DNA from: Gilliamella sp. wkB178
GTDB lineage: Bacteria; Pseudomonadota; Gammaproteobacteria; Enterobacterales; Orbaceae
Assembly: GCF_001690705.1 (NCBI RefSeq)
Contig: NZ_LZGK01000013.1
Span: 682,001-746,000, forward strand
DNA: 64,000 bases
Direction: 5' to 3'
The notes under the pieces are model-generated. The model was not told where the DNA came from and made no database searches. It saw only the letters and a list, made by a program, of their open reading frames with translations. Numbering within the stretch: position 1 is the stretch's first letter; every line of letters begins with the position of its first letter. Shown in pieces: positions 27,819-36,111 of the stretch. Both the position numbers and the translations under genes were made by a program.

Positions 27819-29183
27819 ATGCCGTTGTTGTTATTGCCGTATGCTACTATTACCCAAGCGTTGTCGGCGACTACGGCCCAGGTAATCCATGGTAGTCAGC
27901 CCTATTTAACCTTTGATAATGGGGTAACTAGGGTTACAACTACGGATGGTTTATTAGGTATTAAACTTTCCAACGGTGCTCGCTTCACTCCGGCAACCAA
28001 TACCTCAACTGCAAGTAACCCTATAGTACTTCCCGAGGCCAATCAGAGTTTCGCCGATATTGATATGTTGGTGCCACCCACTACTGATTCCATCACCTTA
28101 AACGCTCTAATCGGTGCCCCGTATAATTATTGGGGTGATGATGATGGTGATGGTCAGGGTGCTAATGGTGTTACTGCTAGCGGTAATTTAAGCTTGCGTA
28201 TTACCGATAAAAATGGACAAGCAGTCAGTCGTGATACTGTATTAAGCCTTTGTAATAAAGCGCCTTATAAAGTGGTATTAACCAGTACAGCAGGTAGTTT
28301 AACCACCCAGTATGGGTTGCCTAATAGTAGTAGTTTCAGCGGAGGTACCGCCACTTATTATATCAGTCCTAAAGCCGCACCTACAATCTGTTACATATAT
28401 ACACCTAATGCAGAAATGGACACTGGAAACTTAGCCGGCCCCGCCACTATCTGGAACCCAGATAAAGGCTTCCTGGTGCAATCCACTACACCATCAAGTT
28501 ACAGTCGTAACTTCCCGACTACCGGGGCCAATAATCTGTATTTTGATTTAGACATAAGTGGTGTTAATGGTTCAGCATTGACATGGCCAACAGTCAGCCA
28601 AGGCGGTATTACCGCTACCATGACGCCATTACCCTATCATCCTAATTACATCCGCGTCACCCTCACCGGTCCGGTGGCTACAGCAGCCCAAATCAGTTCA
28701 GCCACACCAGGTAGCGTTGCTACTCCCAGCTTGCCACAGACATTCGTGTTAGTAGGTAAAGATAGACGAAATAGAGAGATATTAAAATATGGTTTTAAGT
28801 TACAGCATTGGTTCGTCAACCGCGGAGATAAAAAAGATACTCCTGCTAACCACTCATCCTGGTGTAGTAGTTTAGGCGGCGGTTACCGTCTGCCCCAGGT
28901 CAAAGATTTAACTAACGCAACTGGAGGCACTTGGACAGGCGGTACACCACCATCAACAACAGGCAATTATTATAATCGTAATATTGGTGCGGGTTTGTTT
29001 GCCGAATGGGGCTACATGTACGATTATACCGCTGCCGGCTTCGCCAACCACGACTACTGGACACGCGACACCAACCGTTCGAACCACTTCGCTGTCAACT
29101 CGGGCAGCGGCAGCGTTAGCAGCAGCAACCCGAGCGACAGCGACCCGAGCTACAGCGACAACGGGGTTTGTGCCTATCCTTAG
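27819..29183 (+). CDS. Paralogue A: secreted adhesin-like protein with hypervariable C-type-lectin-like C-terminus
   Basis: 454 residues from the ATG: hydrophobic signal core MPLLLLPYATITQA, a beta-rich N-terminal domain, the motif YNYWGDDDGDGQG (a DxDxDG-type calcium loop, about residues 105-117), an Ig-like stretch (PLPQTFVLVG-like SLPQTFVLVG...YGFKLQHWFVNRG) and a lectin-like domain (WCSSLGGGYRLPQVKDLTNA ... AGLFAEWG ... GVCAYP). The C-terminal part resembles C-type-lectin-like tips of intimin/invasin-type adhesins, but no outer-membrane barrel is present. The last 40 codons before GVCAYP (29043-29162) are the hypervariable region. The true start is probably upstream, since the leader is open in frame. 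Binding partner unknown. Confidence 0.75.
   Translation: MPLLLLPYATITQALSATTAQVIHGSQPYLTFDNGVTRVTTTDGLLGIKLSNGARFTPATNTSTASNPIVLPEANQSFADIDMLVPPTTDSITLNALIGAPYNYWGDDDGDGQGANGVTASGNLSLRITDKNGQAVSRDTVLSLCNKAPYKVVLTSTAGSLTTQYGLPNSSSFSGGTATYYISPKAAPTICYIYTPNAEMDTGNLAGPATIWNPDKGFLVQSTTPSSYSRNFPTTGANNLYFDLDISGVNGSALTWPTVSQGGITATMTPLPYHPNYIRVTLTGPVATAAQISSATPGSVATPSLPQTFVLVGKDRRNREILKYGFKLQHWFVNRGDKKDTPANHSSWCSSLGGGYRLPQVKDLTNATGGTWTGGTPPSTTGNYYNRNIGAGLFAEWGYMYDYTAAGFANHDYWTRDTNRSNHFAVNSGSGSVSSSNPSDSDPSYSDNGVCAYP
29043..29162 (+). other. DGR-like variable region of paralogue A (40 codons)
   Basis: Codons are dominated by AAC, GAC, AGC, TAC and GGC, with third base C in nearly all variable positions. 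Flanks GCCGGCTTC and GGGGTTTG are shared with other copies. This copy carries extra AGC/GAC codons before the end, making it longer than B, C and H. Confidence 0.7.
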
Positions 29184-29266
29184 TCCTTAGTTCTTAGTCC
29201 TTAATCCTTAAGTCACGGGTGTTTAATAAGGGGTAATAAAGTTTAAGCAACCAAAGGACGGTTGCA

Positions 29267-29295
29267 GCGGCAGGGGCAACCCGAGCCGCTTTTTT
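29267..29295 (+). terminator. GCAA-capped hairpin downstream of paralogue A
   Basis: Stem GCGGC / GCCGC with inner GGG / CCC and a GCAA tetraloop, followed by six Ts. Near-identical hairpins follow B, D, H and I; E and G keep the stem but lose the T-run; C is truncated. Confidence 0.75.
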
Positions 29296-29446
29296 AAAAT
29301 ACCAGCAATTAACGCTGGCATTTTTATGCTTGTCAAGATGTTTCCTGAGAGGTATACGTTTCAGTATAAAAATTGGCTAATCAGTCACGCTGCCGCTTAG
29401 GCGTTAAGAGGGATTGGTGTGAATCCCTCTTAACAATCTCCCCACA

Positions 29447-29604
29447 CCCCGCGGGAAGTAGTGGTCACTGCGTGACTACCCTCGCTCGCTAATTGGCACT
29501 TAACGAACCACCGCGTATCGCACATCCATGTGCGCCCACGGCTCATCCGGCTTCCTGCCGGCTGTTCTATGCCAATTACCTCCCTCGGCACCACTTAAGC
29601 GGGG
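29447..29604. repeat. Structured repeat R3a, copy 1 (158 bp)
   Basis: Closed by CCCCGC / GCGGGG. Inside: GTCAC-TGC-GTGAC hairpin, the long-range pair TAATTGGCA / TGCCAATTA, GCACAT-CC-ATGTGC, and CCGGC-TTCCT-GCCGG. The other three copies are exactly the same length. Confidence 0.7.
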
Positions 29605-30050
29605 AATAAAAACAACAACCAACTATAAAACGCTCGCAACCTAACGGATTTAGATAATTAATTTCATGTCAAGATGTTTCCTGAGAGGTATACGTTAGTG
29701 TATAAAACTCAGCCCCAAATCCCGCTTAAAAATAAAACAAACCTCTTCATCTTTAACAGAATAGGTAAACCCACTAAACGGATGGAAGTCTTTTATGTAA
29801 TTTCATAATTTAGCCTATATACTTTAGCCAATTTAGATACTAAACTTATTATCGGTTTAGCTAATTAATAATTGCTATTATCCATACTATAACATTCTGA
29901 TAAATAGTAAATTATGGGTAATGAATTATGTAATTAGAATGCGCTAATAGGCAATTAGTAATATTGTCACAACATAACAACTAATCTGTTTTTTTAGCGT
30001 TTTGTCTTTTTCATTTTATTATATGTTTATATAAATAATGGGAGGTGTGC

Positions 30051-30806
30051 ATGCGAGTCAAAGCAGGGCTTTTTACGTCGATTTTTATTTTTCTATTTTC
30101 CACTCAGGCGTTTGCAGCTGAACTTCACTTATATGCCGGGGCTGGTCTTCGAGTCCCAACAGAAGTAATTGTTAACAAATTTGAAAAACAGACCGGTAAC
30201 AAAGTTAATATTGAGTATGCAGGAATGGGACAACTTTTAATGCGCTGGAAGAGTACCCAAAGTGGAGATGTCTTTTTATCTGGTTCAGCATTTTATGTAG
30301 ACGAGATCAATAAAATAATGCCAATTTCTTTGGAACACAAACTTGTTTACCATACAGCCGTACCGGTAGTAAGAAAAGACAAAGCAGCAGGGATTCATAA
30401 TCTAGACGACTTAGCTAACAGCAATCTCAGCCTTGCTTTAGGTGATCCCCAAGCGATTGCTCTGGGTAAAAGCGCTGAAACAATGATTAAGTCAAGTCGC
30501 TATGAAAAAGAACTGTCTGAAAAGGTAAAGGTTCGAGGTACTACAATAAAACAAGTTCTTATGTATATTCTTAATGGTGATGTTGATGCGGGTATTATTG
30601 GCCGATCTGATGCGGTAGCCAACGCCGATAAACTTGTCATGCTACCAACACCTCAAGGCACACCACAAGAAGAGATCGTGATCGCCACCTTACCGACCAG
30701 TAAAGAAAATACAGCGGCGAAGGAATTAACCGATTTTTTTGCCTTACCTGAAAATATTAAAGAATTTACCGATAGGGGGTATTTAGCTATACCTTCTAAT
30801 GAGTAG
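30051..30806 (+). CDS. modA: Molybdate-type ABC transporter substrate-binding protein
   Basis: About 251 residues with a Sec signal peptide (cleavage after TQAFAA), then ELHLYAGAGLRVPTEVIVNKFEKQTG, typical of the ModA/sulfate-type binding fold. GGAGG at 30041-30045 favours ATG 30051 over the GTG two codons earlier. It leads an operon with permease, ATPase and a ModD-like gene, which points to molybdate or tungstate rather than sulfate. Ligand specificity cannot be read from sequence alone. Confidence 0.8.
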   Translation: MRVKAGLFTSIFIFLFSTQAFAAELHLYAGAGLRVPTEVIVNKFEKQTGNKVNIEYAGMGQLLMRWKSTQSGDVFLSGSAFYVDEINKIMPISLEHKLVYHTAVPVVRKDKAAGIHNLDDLANSNLSLALGDPQAIALGKSAETMIKSSRYEKELSEKVKVRGTTIKQVLMYILNGDVDAGIIGRSDAVANADKLVMLPTPQGTPQEEIVIATLPTSKENTAAKELTDFFALPENIKEFTDRGYLAIPSNE

Positions 30807-30815
30807 TAAGACTTA

Positions 30816-31589
30816 ATGTTTCGCTTGGCGCTTATTCCACTCGGTTTGCTGCTAGCACTGATAGTTGGATCTGTAATTGCATTGATAGCAGGTCTTGAGT
30901 GGTCTGATCTTACGGCATTGTTGCACGATAGGGAAATACGATTTGCTGTTTCAATGAGCATTTCTACTGCTCTATCGTCACTCATTCTTTCCTTCTTAAT
31001 CTCATTACCCGCTGCTTGGGCTATAGTGCGCCGTCAAGTTATTATGCGGCGTTTTATTAACGTGCTGTTAGATGTACCAATGGTGACTCCTCCGCTTGTC
31101 ATCGGGATAGGGCTTTTATTGCTACTTGGAACAAAAGGCCCAATTGGTGGTAACTTGCCGACATTTGCCAGTGCTCTTTTTTCCCCTTTAGGGGTTGTAA
31201 TTGCACAAACTTATGTTGCCAGCGCAATTATGGTGCGTTCCGCAATTTCAGCTTTAAGTGCAATTGATAAAAAATATATCAGTACTGCTTATAATTTAGG
31301 TTTAACGCCAGCAAAAACTTTTTTACTAGTGGAAATTCCACTCTGTTGGCGTCCTCTTTTAGGTGGCTGTATTATTGCTTTTTCTCGTGCAATCGGTGAA
31401 TTTGGTGCAACACTTATGCTAGCAGGTGCCACACGTTTAAAAACAGAAACACTGCCAATGGCAGTCTATCTTAATATTGCTAGCGGCGAATTTAATAAAG
31501 CAATTTCTTGTGCTGTCATTCTAATTTGTATTGCGGTTTTATTGCTGATCACCCTCCATTTCGTCCAAGGGAGCAATAAACATGATTAA
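30816..31589 (+). CDS. modB: Molybdate-type ABC transporter permease
   Basis: The 257-residue permease has five or six membrane helices (for example IPLGLLLALIVGSVIALIAG at the start) and the EAA-type loop motif in AIGEFGATLMLAGATRLKTETLP near residue 195, a hallmark of ModB/CysT permeases. It starts 9 bases after modA and overlaps the next gene by 8 bases, so the operon is tightly coupled. Confidence 0.83.
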   Translation: MFRLALIPLGLLLALIVGSVIALIAGLEWSDLTALLHDREIRFAVSMSISTALSSLILSFLISLPAAWAIVRRQVIMRRFINVLLDVPMVTPPLVIGIGLLLLLGTKGPIGGNLPTFASALFSPLGVVIAQTYVASAIMVRSAISALSAIDKKYISTAYNLGLTPAKTFLLVEIPLCWRPLLGGCIIAFSRAIGEFGATLMLAGATRLKTETLPMAVYLNIASGEFNKAISCAVILICIAVLLLITLHFVQGSNKHD

Positions 31590-32220
31590 TCAGTTACAAG
31601 TAAAAAATTTAACTGGGGGGATTGTCCAAAATGTTAGTTTTACCGTTCCGCAAGGCTATTGTTTAGCCCTAAGTGGCCCTTCAGGTAGTGGAAAAACAAC
31701 CTTATTAGACATGATTTCCGGTGCGCGTACACCATCATCTGGTTCAATTTTTTATAATAATATTGATATCAGTTTAATACCATCATGGCAACGGCCGTTT
31801 CGGCAATTGAATCAGCGTTTATATCTGTTCCCTTATTTAACTGTTGAGGCTAATTTACGGCTTGCGCAGTACGCAGCACAACAAACTTGGGTAGGAAAAG
31901 CCGCTGCCGAAAAACGACAAAGTATGCTCAACGCCTTAGAAATTGGACATTTGTCCAAACGTAAGCCTAATGAAATTTCTGGTGGTGAACAGCAACGTAC
32001 AGCCTTAGCAAGAGCATTAATTACGCAACCGCCTTTGTTACTTTTAGATGAACCTTTTGCCAGTTTAGATCGTCCTTTGCGTAAACGTTTATGCACAGAA
32101 TTGAGGAACCGGATCAATCAAGGGGTATTTTCTATATTACTGGTTTCACACGAGCCTGAAGAAATCGATCTTTTGGCAGATCATGTCATTTCGATACACG
32201 CAGGAAAATTAATCAAGTAG
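31582..32220 (+). CDS. modC: Molybdate-type ABC transporter ATP-binding protein (short)
   Basis: The 212-residue ATPase has Walker A GPSGSGKTT, signature ISGGEQQRTALARAL, Walker B LLLLDEPFASLD and the switch histidine in LLVSHEPEEI. It ends soon after the ATPase domain and lacks the C-terminal TOBE molybdate-binding domain of classical ModC, so regulation by cytosolic molybdate through that domain is not expected. The stop of modB lies inside this gene. Confidence 0.8.
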   Translation: MINQLQVKNLTGGIVQNVSFTVPQGYCLALSGPSGSGKTTLLDMISGARTPSSGSIFYNNIDISLIPSWQRPFRQLNQRLYLFPYLTVEANLRLAQYAAQQTWVGKAAAEKRQSMLNALEIGHLSKRKPNEISGGEQQRTALARALITQPPLLLLDEPFASLDRPLRKRLCTELRNRINQGVFSILLVSHEPEEIDLLADHVISIHAGKLIK

Positions 32221-32264
32221 AATAGATTACATCGTAATACCAATTCATTATTAAGGAGTCCAAA

Positions 32265-33104
32265 ATGTTTCATTATGCTGATCAACAACTAGATCAATGG
32301 CTTTTAGATGATATTTCTGGAGGAGACCTCACTACACGAGCCTTAGGGATTGAAACAAGAACCGGGGAAATGCAGTTTTCTTGCCGTTCACATTGTCGAG
32401 TAAGTGGTGCCTTTGTTGGTTTTAAGATGCTACAAAAACTTGGTCTTAATGCGCGTATATTATGTGCAGATGGCACAGATGCTAAACCCGGAATGCCTAT
32501 TCTTCAAGCAGAAGGGAATGCAGCGGCATTGCATTTAGGTTGGAAAGCTGTGCAAAATGTTTTGGAGTGGAGTTGTGGAGTTGCGACTTACATGCATACA
32601 CTAATACAAAAAGGAAGAGCGCATAATCCCCATTTGCACATTGCCTGCACAAGAAAGTCTATACCTGGTACCAAAGCACTAGCCACAGCCAGTGTCGTTC
32701 ATGGTGGTGGAATTATACACCGAGGTGGTACAGCAGAAACCATCTTGATGTTTGCAAACCATCGACGTTTTCTTAAAAATCCTGATGATTGGAATGCGAA
32801 TGTTCAGCAATTAAAAGCTGCTGCCCCTGAAAAGAAAATTATTGTTGAAGTTGATTCAATGGATGAAGCCAAAGCAGCCATTTTAGCTAATCCAGATATC
32901 ATCCAGCTTGATAAATTCTCACCAGAAGATATCGTAAAAGTAATTGTGTTAGCAAATGGGCGTTGCCTTATTTCAGCAGCAGGGGGAGTCAATCTAGAAA
33001 ATGTCGAAATATACGCGGCTACTGGCGTTCCACTTATTGTAACTTCATCGCCTTATTATGCTAAAGCAGCAGATATTAAAGTTAAACTGCAACCAACAGA
33101 TTAA
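32265..33104 (+). CDS. modD: ModD-like protein (nicotinate-nucleotide pyrophosphorylase family)
   Basis: The 279-residue protein is NadC-like: DDISGGDLTTRALGI, LEWSCGVATYMHTLI, ACTRKSIPGTKALATASVVHGG and IQLDKFSPEDI. Family members encoded directly behind molybdate transporters are called ModD; their reaction is not established. True NadC acts on quinolinate in NAD synthesis, and no nadA/nadB partners are nearby. AAGGAG precedes the ATG. It closes the four-gene operon. Confidence 0.78.
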   Translation: MFHYADQQLDQWLLDDISGGDLTTRALGIETRTGEMQFSCRSHCRVSGAFVGFKMLQKLGLNARILCADGTDAKPGMPILQAEGNAAALHLGWKAVQNVLEWSCGVATYMHTLIQKGRAHNPHLHIACTRKSIPGTKALATASVVHGGGIIHRGGTAETILMFANHRRFLKNPDDWNANVQQLKAAAPEKKIIVEVDSMDEAKAAILANPDIIQLDKFSPEDIVKVIVLANGRCLISAAGGVNLENVEIYAATGVPLIVTSSPYYAKAADIKVKLQPTD

Positions 33105-33672
33105 TTAATTTATAACAGCTAAATCGGGGGAAGTTTGCCGAGGGAGTGCTTTGTAGGACTAGTCACGCTGCCGCTTTTTTGTTAACAGGGATTGGTGTGA
33201 ATCCCTGTTAACAATCTCCCCACACCCCGCGGCAAGTAAAAACCAAACCTCTTAATAAGATTAAAATCACCGATCTTTACAGTTTTTTACAAATAATCTG
33301 CTAAAAAAAGTAGTTAAATTTTTTCAAGACGTTATACTTTTAAACCTAAAAAATGGATTTAGCTTAATTTATTAGCAATTAGGCTAAAAAATGCAAATAA
33401 AACATAAAATTACTTGACGGAACGCACAATATGCATTATAATTTTAGACACAAGACACAAGACACAAGCACTGGCAGCTTTACGTCCAAAATCTATCTCA
33501 ATGCACTGTAGTTAACTCATTTCACCCAAGTGATAATTTAGTCCCCGATTTAATCCCAAATTTAGTCCCGCACCGTCGGCAATTCAGCAACCAAAATCAG
33601 CAGTTACAATCATTATCATCAATTAAGCGTCAACCGCGTTTTGGTTTTAGCTTAAAGCGTTATTTAGCTTTA
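33105..33672 (+). repeat. Repeat-rich intergenic region between modD and paralogue B
   Basis: Contains a short piece of R3b (about 33127-33165, with the GGGAGTGCTTTGTAGGA core), inverted repeat R2 (33181-33212) and the promoter block of B. The block differs from A between about 33320 and 33405 but matches copy G there. The frame of B is open from 33448 to its ATG. Confidence 0.6.
33414..33442 (+). promoter_or_regulatory. Sigma-70 promoter of paralogue B (class 1)
   Basis: TTGACG, 17-base spacer, TATAAT; spacer identical to A and G. Confidence 0.75.
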
Positions 33673-35058
33673 ATGCCGTGGCTATTATTGCCTTATGCTG
33701 CTACTACCCAAGCGTTATCCGCCACTACCGCCCAGGTAATCCATGGTAGTGCGCCGTATTTAACCTTTGATAATGGGGTAACTAAGGTTACGACTACGGA
33801 GGGTCTGTTAGGGATTACCATCTCCGACGGTACTACTCAAACCACCTACACACCGGATAATACGTCAACCGCAGCCAACCCCATAGTGCTGCCGGTAACC
33901 AACCAGCGCTTTACCGATATTGGCATGTTGGTGCCTACCAATACCAATTCCATCGCCTTAAGCGCTCTAATTGGTGCCCCGTATAATTATTGGGGTGATG
34001 ATGATGGTGATGGCCAGGGTGCTAATGGTATAACTGCTACCGGTGATTTAACTGTGAGTATTACCGATAAAGACAATCAAACAGTGAGTCGTAGTGCCAG
34101 CTTAGATATCTGTCAAGCGCCTTATAAAGTGGCATTAACCAGTACAGCTGGTAGTTTAACCACCCAGTATGGGCTACCCAATAGTAGTAATTTCACAGGT
34201 AGTACCGCCACTTATTATATCAGTCCTAAAGCCCCACCTAAAATCTGTTACGCCCGGCCGATTCTTTACTGGGGCACCGGCGACTACGCCGGCCCCGCCA
34301 CTATCTGGAATCCAACTAAAGGCTTCCTGGTGCAATCAACTACACCATCAAGTTACAGTCGTAACTTCCCGACTACCGGTGCTAATAATCTGTATTTTGA
34401 TTTAGACATAGGTGGTGTTAAAGGTTCAGCATTGACATGGTCAACAGTCAGCCAAGGAGGTATTACCGCTACCATGACGCCATCCCCCGATAATGCTAAT
34501 AACATCCGCGTCACCCTCACTGGTCCGGCGGCAACAGCAGCCCAACAACAATCAGCCACACCGGGTAGCGTTGCTACTCCTAGCTTGCCGCAGACATTCG
34601 TGTTAGTAGGTAAAGATAGTAGTAATACAGAGGTATTAAAATATGGCTTTGTGTTAAAGCAGTGGTTCGTCAACCGCGGCGGAACTAAAATAGCTTTTGC
34701 TCCTAACACCTCATCCTGGTGTCGTAGTTTAGGCGGCGGTTACCGTCTGCCCCAGGTCAAAGACTTAACTAACGCGGTGTGTACAAGTCAAGCAATAGCT
34801 GATGGCTGGGGGTGCCAAGGAGCAGTGGGCGCCACGCCGTCATCAACAACAGGCAATTATTATAATCGTAATATTGGTGCGGGTTTGTTCGCCGAATGGG
34901 GCGGCATGGGCTATTATACCGCTGCTGGCTTCGTCTTCTTCAACTACTGGACAAGCGACAGCAACGTTTCGTACCAGTTCTCTGTCTACTCGGGCGGCGG
35001 CAACGTTGACAGCTACACTCCCTCCCACAGCCACTACGGGGTTTGTGCCTATCCTTAG
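33673..35058 (+). CDS. Paralogue B: secreted adhesin-like protein with hypervariable C-terminus
   Basis: 461 residues from the ATG, same architecture as A: signal core MPWLLLPYAATTQA, YNYWGDDDGDGQG at about residues 109-121, SLPQTFVLVGKDSSN, WFVNRG, WCRSLGGGYRLPQVKDLTNA and a C-terminal VCAYP. Compared with A it has a longer loop after KDLTNA with two extra cysteines (VCTSQAIADGWGCQ), probably a disulfide-bound loop. The hypervariable region is 34933-35037 (35 codons). The frame continues upstream through the leader (68 codons to the conserved HWQLYVQNLSQ), so the N-terminus is likely longer. Confidence 0.75.
   Translation: MPWLLLPYAATTQALSATTAQVIHGSAPYLTFDNGVTKVTTTEGLLGITISDGTTQTTYTPDNTSTAANPIVLPVTNQRFTDIGMLVPTNTNSIALSALIGAPYNYWGDDDGDGQGANGITATGDLTVSITDKDNQTVSRSASLDICQAPYKVALTSTAGSLTTQYGLPNSSNFTGSTATYYISPKAPPKICYARPILYWGTGDYAGPATIWNPTKGFLVQSTTPSSYSRNFPTTGANNLYFDLDIGGVKGSALTWSTVSQGGITATMTPSPDNANNIRVTLTGPAATAAQQQSATPGSVATPSLPQTFVLVGKDSSNTEVLKYGFVLKQWFVNRGGTKIAFAPNTSSWCRSLGGGYRLPQVKDLTNAVCTSQAIADGWGCQGAVGATPSSTTGNYYNRNIGAGLFAEWGGMGYYTAAGFVFFNYWTSDSNVSYQFSVYSGGGNVDSYTPSHSHYGVCAYP
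34933..35037 (+). other. DGR-like variable region of paralogue B (35 codons)
   Basis: Same flanks as the others; variable columns read TCT, TAC, GGC, GGC, AAC, GAC, AGC, TAC where A reads GCT, AAC, GGC, AGC, AGC, AGC, AGC, AGC. Confidence 0.7.
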
Positions 35059-35379
35059 TCCTTAGTTCTTAGTCCTTAATCCTTAAGTCACGGGTGTTTA
35101 ATAAGGGGTAATAAAGTTTAAGTAATAAAAGGACAGTTGCAGCGGCAGGGGCAACCCGAGCCGCTTTTTAAAAATACCAGCAATTAACGCTGGCATTTTT
35201 ATGCTTGTCAAGATGTTTCCTGAGAGGTATACGTTTGCGTATAAAAATCGGCTAATCAGTCACGCTGCCGCTTAGGCGTTAAGAGGGATTAATGTGAATC
35301 CCTCTTAACAATCTCCCCACCCCCCCGCGGGAAGTAAAAACCAATTAATTTCACAATAGTCTTGATTTAAGGTGTTAAA

Positions 35380-35605
35380 TTGGCCGTTGGATGGTGCCGA
35401 CAACTGAGGGCGGTTAGCACGGCAAACAGGGAGGTTTGCCGAGGGAGTGCTTTGTAGGAACAAATCACGACCGGTGCGTTAAGACCAAGCGAAGGCGGAG
35501 GGCAGTCGTAGACCACCATCTGCAGGCCCGCGTTTGGGTTGTAAGGGAATTTTCGCGTTAAAATTCCCTAACTCGAGCGTTAACTCCGCAATTAAAATAA
35601 TCACC
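35380..35605. repeat. Structured repeat R3b, copy 1 (226 bp core)
   Basis: Contains hairpins GGCAAAC-AGGGAG-GTTTGCC, GCAGA-type / TCTGC and GGGAATTTT-CGCGTT-AAAATTCCC. The three complete copies have exactly equal core length. Confidence 0.65.
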
Positions 35606-35882
35606 TAACCATAAAACGCTCGAAACCTAACGAATTCAAATAATAAAATCACAATAATCTCTGTTAAGATGTTTCCTGAGAGGTATACGTTTCAGTATAA
35701 AACTCAGCCTAACCCCAGCTAAAAAATAAAGCAAATTCCTTCATCTTTACTATTCTTTACAAATAAACTTAACAAAATAGTAGTTAAAATTTATCAAGGC
35801 GATATACTTTTAACGATGAGTGGTACGGAGGTTATTTTTCGCGCACTCAAATGGAAAAAGTGTAAATAAAACATAAAATTAC

Positions 35883-35911
35883 TTGACGGAATCTTCATCA
35901 TGCCTTATACT
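35883..35911 (+). promoter_or_regulatory. Sigma-70 promoter of paralogue C (class 2)
   Basis: TTGACG, 17-base spacer, TATACT. The spacer GAATCTTCATCATGCCT is shared by C, D, E, I and (one change) H. Confidence 0.75.
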
Positions 35912-36111
35912 GGAAGACACAAGACACAAGACACAAGCACTGGCAGCTTTATGTCCAAAATCTATCTCAACACACTGTAGTTGACTCATTTCACCCAAGT
36001 GATAATTTAGTCCCCGATTTAATCCCAGATTTAGCTCCGCACCGTCGCCAACCCGGCCACCCAAATCTACAGCAACAATCATTACCGCCAAATCGGCAAT
36101 TATCGCCATCA

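Larger units (their letters stand above)
29184..30050 (+). repeat. Repeat-rich intergenic region between A and the mod operon
   Basis: In order: five tandem 7-base units of the CCTTAGT type overlapping the stop codon (29178-29213); hairpin GCGGC/GCCGC enclosing GGG/CCC with GCAA loop and T-run (29267-29295); second hairpin TGCCAGC-like / GCTGGCA (about 29300-29325); R1 (29335-29373); inverted repeat R2 (29403-29434); structured R3a (29447-29604); R1 again (29671-29707); a truncated start of the promoter block (to about 29760); then unique AT-rich DNA upstream of modA. No gene is supported. Confidence 0.65.
35059..36111 (+). repeat. Repeat-rich intergenic region between paralogues B and C
   Basis: In order: five CCTTAGT-type heptamers; GCAA-capped hairpin with T-run (35142-35168); TGCCAGC-like second hairpin; R1 (35210-35247); R2 (35278-35309); R3b (core 35380-35605); R1 (35665-35702); promoter block with -35/-10 at 35883-35911; GACACAA direct repeats; leader open in the frame of C from about 35938. 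An ATG (35952) opens a 9-codon upstream frame ending at TAG 35979. No other gene is supported. Confidence 0.65.

Noticed and set aside
28984-29190. Alternate-frame open frames rich in Ala/Thr over the C-terminal regions of the paralogues
   Set aside because: They are shadows of the NNC-rich variable region read in another frame; the main frame has the conserved domains.
29447-29604. R3a as an integron attC site or the array as an integron
   Set aside because: Lengths are constant, genes have their own promoters, no GTTRRRY/RYYYAAC core pair was clear and there is no integron integrase in the window.
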